NCBI GenBank assembly: GCA_001051155.2
Contig: JYIP02000004.1
Coordinates: 2,288,383 to 2,352,382 of the forward strand
Source of the DNA: Chrysoporthe austroafricana
Lineage: Eukaryota > Ascomycota > Sordariomycetes > Diaporthales > Cryphonectriaceae
Direction of reading: 5' to 3'
DNA: 64,000 nt
The translations under genes and the position numbers were made by a program. Positions within the stretch are counted from its first letter, which is position 1. Each line of letters begins with the position of its first letter. Below the pieces are notes generated by a model. That model did no database searches, had not been told where the DNA came from, and saw only the letters and a list, made by a program, of their open reading frames with translations. Below, piece by piece: positions 63,058 through 64,000 of this stretch.

Positions 63058-64000
63058 ATGACTGCAGCGGTGGAGGCTAGCGGCGCCGACATGGAAGAGG
63101 AGGATCATCTGTCGCCGCGCCAAACATCAACCTCCATGCACGGCGCCATCGAGTCGCTTGGCTCGAGCCTGGGCTCCCTCGATGGACGCGCCGACCCCGA
63201 CGCCCAAGCGACCGTCACCGACTTCCTGGAGTTTACGGAACACCTACCGGCGGACATGATGCGCTCGCTGACGCTGATCGGGAAGCTCGACCGCGACTAT
63301 GCCGCCGCCTCGGCGCGCCTGCACGAACTGGCCAAGACTTGGGGCCAGCTCCCGGCGTTGCCCGCGGACGAGAGGCCGCAGCCTGTCACGCTGCGCGGGG
63401 AGATATCGGAGGAGCTGAACCGCGTCCTGACGTCGAGGGTCTATTCGCACGCCGAGGCGGTGCGCATGGCGGAAAATGTCAACCGCCATGTGAACAGGCT
63501 CAGGCTGATCCACGCGAAGCTGAGGACGATGCTCGAGAACTACCCCACCGAGGACGAGAACAAGAGCCCCGTGGCGGCGGCGAGGTCACCACAGGCTACG
63601 CGGGGCAACAAGAGGCAGCCGGCTGGCGGGGAGAAGGGCCGTCGACCGCGGGGCCCGAGGATCACGGTTCCTGGCGAGGTGCTAGCTCCTTATGATGTGG
63701 GCTACGATACAGCTAGCGACGAGAGTGACAGCAGCGAGGAAGAAGAGGAGGAGGAGATCGTGAGCCACAGACGGACGCCGGCGGCGCGAGGTGAAACACA
63801 GAAGTCGAGGGGCAGGAAGGGGCCTGAGAAGACGCCCAGAGCGCCAAAGCTGAAGATTTCCAAAACCGCTTCGCAGATCCCAGTTCCGAGTGCATCCCTT
63901 GGGGCCCCACCAGACGCGGCAGCGTTGCGGCCGCCACCCCCCGACGCTGCGATCGGGAGCGATGACGCTCCGTGGCTGCAGCTCACGCAGTGGGAGCTTG
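63058..64000 (+). CDS. ING-family chromatin protein (Pho23/Yng-like), partial
   Basis: ATG 63058 opens a frame that runs uninterrupted to the right edge (314 codons). The N-terminal ING domain is recognisable at about residues 50-165: TDFLEFTEHLPADMMRSLTLIGKLDRDYA, ISEELNRVLTSRVYSHAEAVRMAENVNRHVNRLRLIHAKLRTML. A basic region with KGRRPRGPR and an acidic DESDSSEEEEEEE run follow. The C-terminal PHD finger expected in ING proteins is not reached. In the family, such proteins are subunits of histone acetyltransferase (NuA4/NuA3) or deacetylase (Rpd3L) complexes and read H3K4me3. The Pho23 type is the most likely given the length, but this cannot be settled here. Confidence 0.85.
   Translation, partial: MTAAVEASGADMEEEDHLSPRQTSTSMHGAIESLGSSLGSLDGRADPDAQATVTDFLEFTEHLPADMMRSLTLIGKLDRDYAAASARLHELAKTWGQLPALPADERPQPVTLRGEISEELNRVLTSRVYSHAEAVRMAENVNRHVNRLRLIHAKLRTMLENYPTEDENKSPVAAARSPQATRGNKRQPAGGEKGRRPRGPRITVPGEVLAPYDVGYDTASDESDSSEEEEEEEIVSHRRTPAARGETQKSRGRKGPEKTPRAPKLKISKTASQIPVPSASLGAPPDAAALRPPPPDAAIGSDDAPWLQLTQWEL

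Overview
This window is nuclear DNA of a filamentous ascomycete (Pezizomycotina, most likely a Sordariomycete). The evidence is eukaryotic gene structure: short introns of about 50-80 bp with GTRNGT donors and CTRAC/CTGAC branch points. The gene repertoire is typically fungal: PacC, STB3, a TMEM205-like protein, a DUF3602 protein, INSIG, Ku80 and Pam18. All exon joins below were made by reading splice sites and checking that every reading frame closes. Protein names rest on recognised motifs and family similarity, not on a database search.

Layout. 1-550: N-terminal exon of eIF4G (minus, runs off the left edge). 551-3836: leader and intergenic sequence. 3837-10753: a divergent pair, the spliceosomal helicase Aquarius (minus) and THO subunit THOC1/Hpr1 (plus). 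11535-13067: RING/LON-domain ubiquitin ligase (minus). 13.1-18.0 kb: gene-poor and GC-rich. 18080-19319: INSIG. 19680-21221: MAK11 (minus). 21.2-28.4 kb: an accessory-looking block with a small zinc-ribbon ORF, a composite minisatellite, a kinase-like APH gene, a hairpin cluster, an AT-rich relic and a very long pacC promoter. 28476-30257: pacC. 31054-33545: KU80 (minus). 34024-34784: TMEM205-like. 35157-35624: small unknown protein (minus). 36893-38087: DUF1295 membrane oxidoreductase (minus). 38518-40913: TOP3. 40.9-45.3 kb: gene-poor. 45276-46334: STB3. 46.3-48.5 kb: no firm gene, contains an assembly join. 48474-50458: Gfd2/YDR514C-like DEDDh exonuclease. 50816-51250 and 51523-52432: divergent PAM18 and RLP24. 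52711-53238: DUF3602 (minus). 53.3-58.8 kb: gene-poor. 58779-60311: C2H2 protein. 61436-62524: membrane protein. 63058-64000: ING-family protein (partial, right edge).

Most genes are housekeeping factors in RNA processing and export, ribosome biogenesis, DNA repair, mitochondrial import, and sterol or pH signalling. Several sit head to head and may share promoters. No bacterial-style operon, CRISPR array, rRNA or convincing tRNA was seen.

The most notable observations are: twelve PacC-type GCCAAG hexamers, including a near-perfect palindrome, in the 1.4 kb upstream of pacC; an in-frame TAG in THOC1 followed by 48 more open, acidic codons; an upstream in-frame ATG in TOP3 that adds a mitochondrial-presequence-like leader; two GC-AG introns and two 5-nt exons; and a spatially ordered composite minisatellite.
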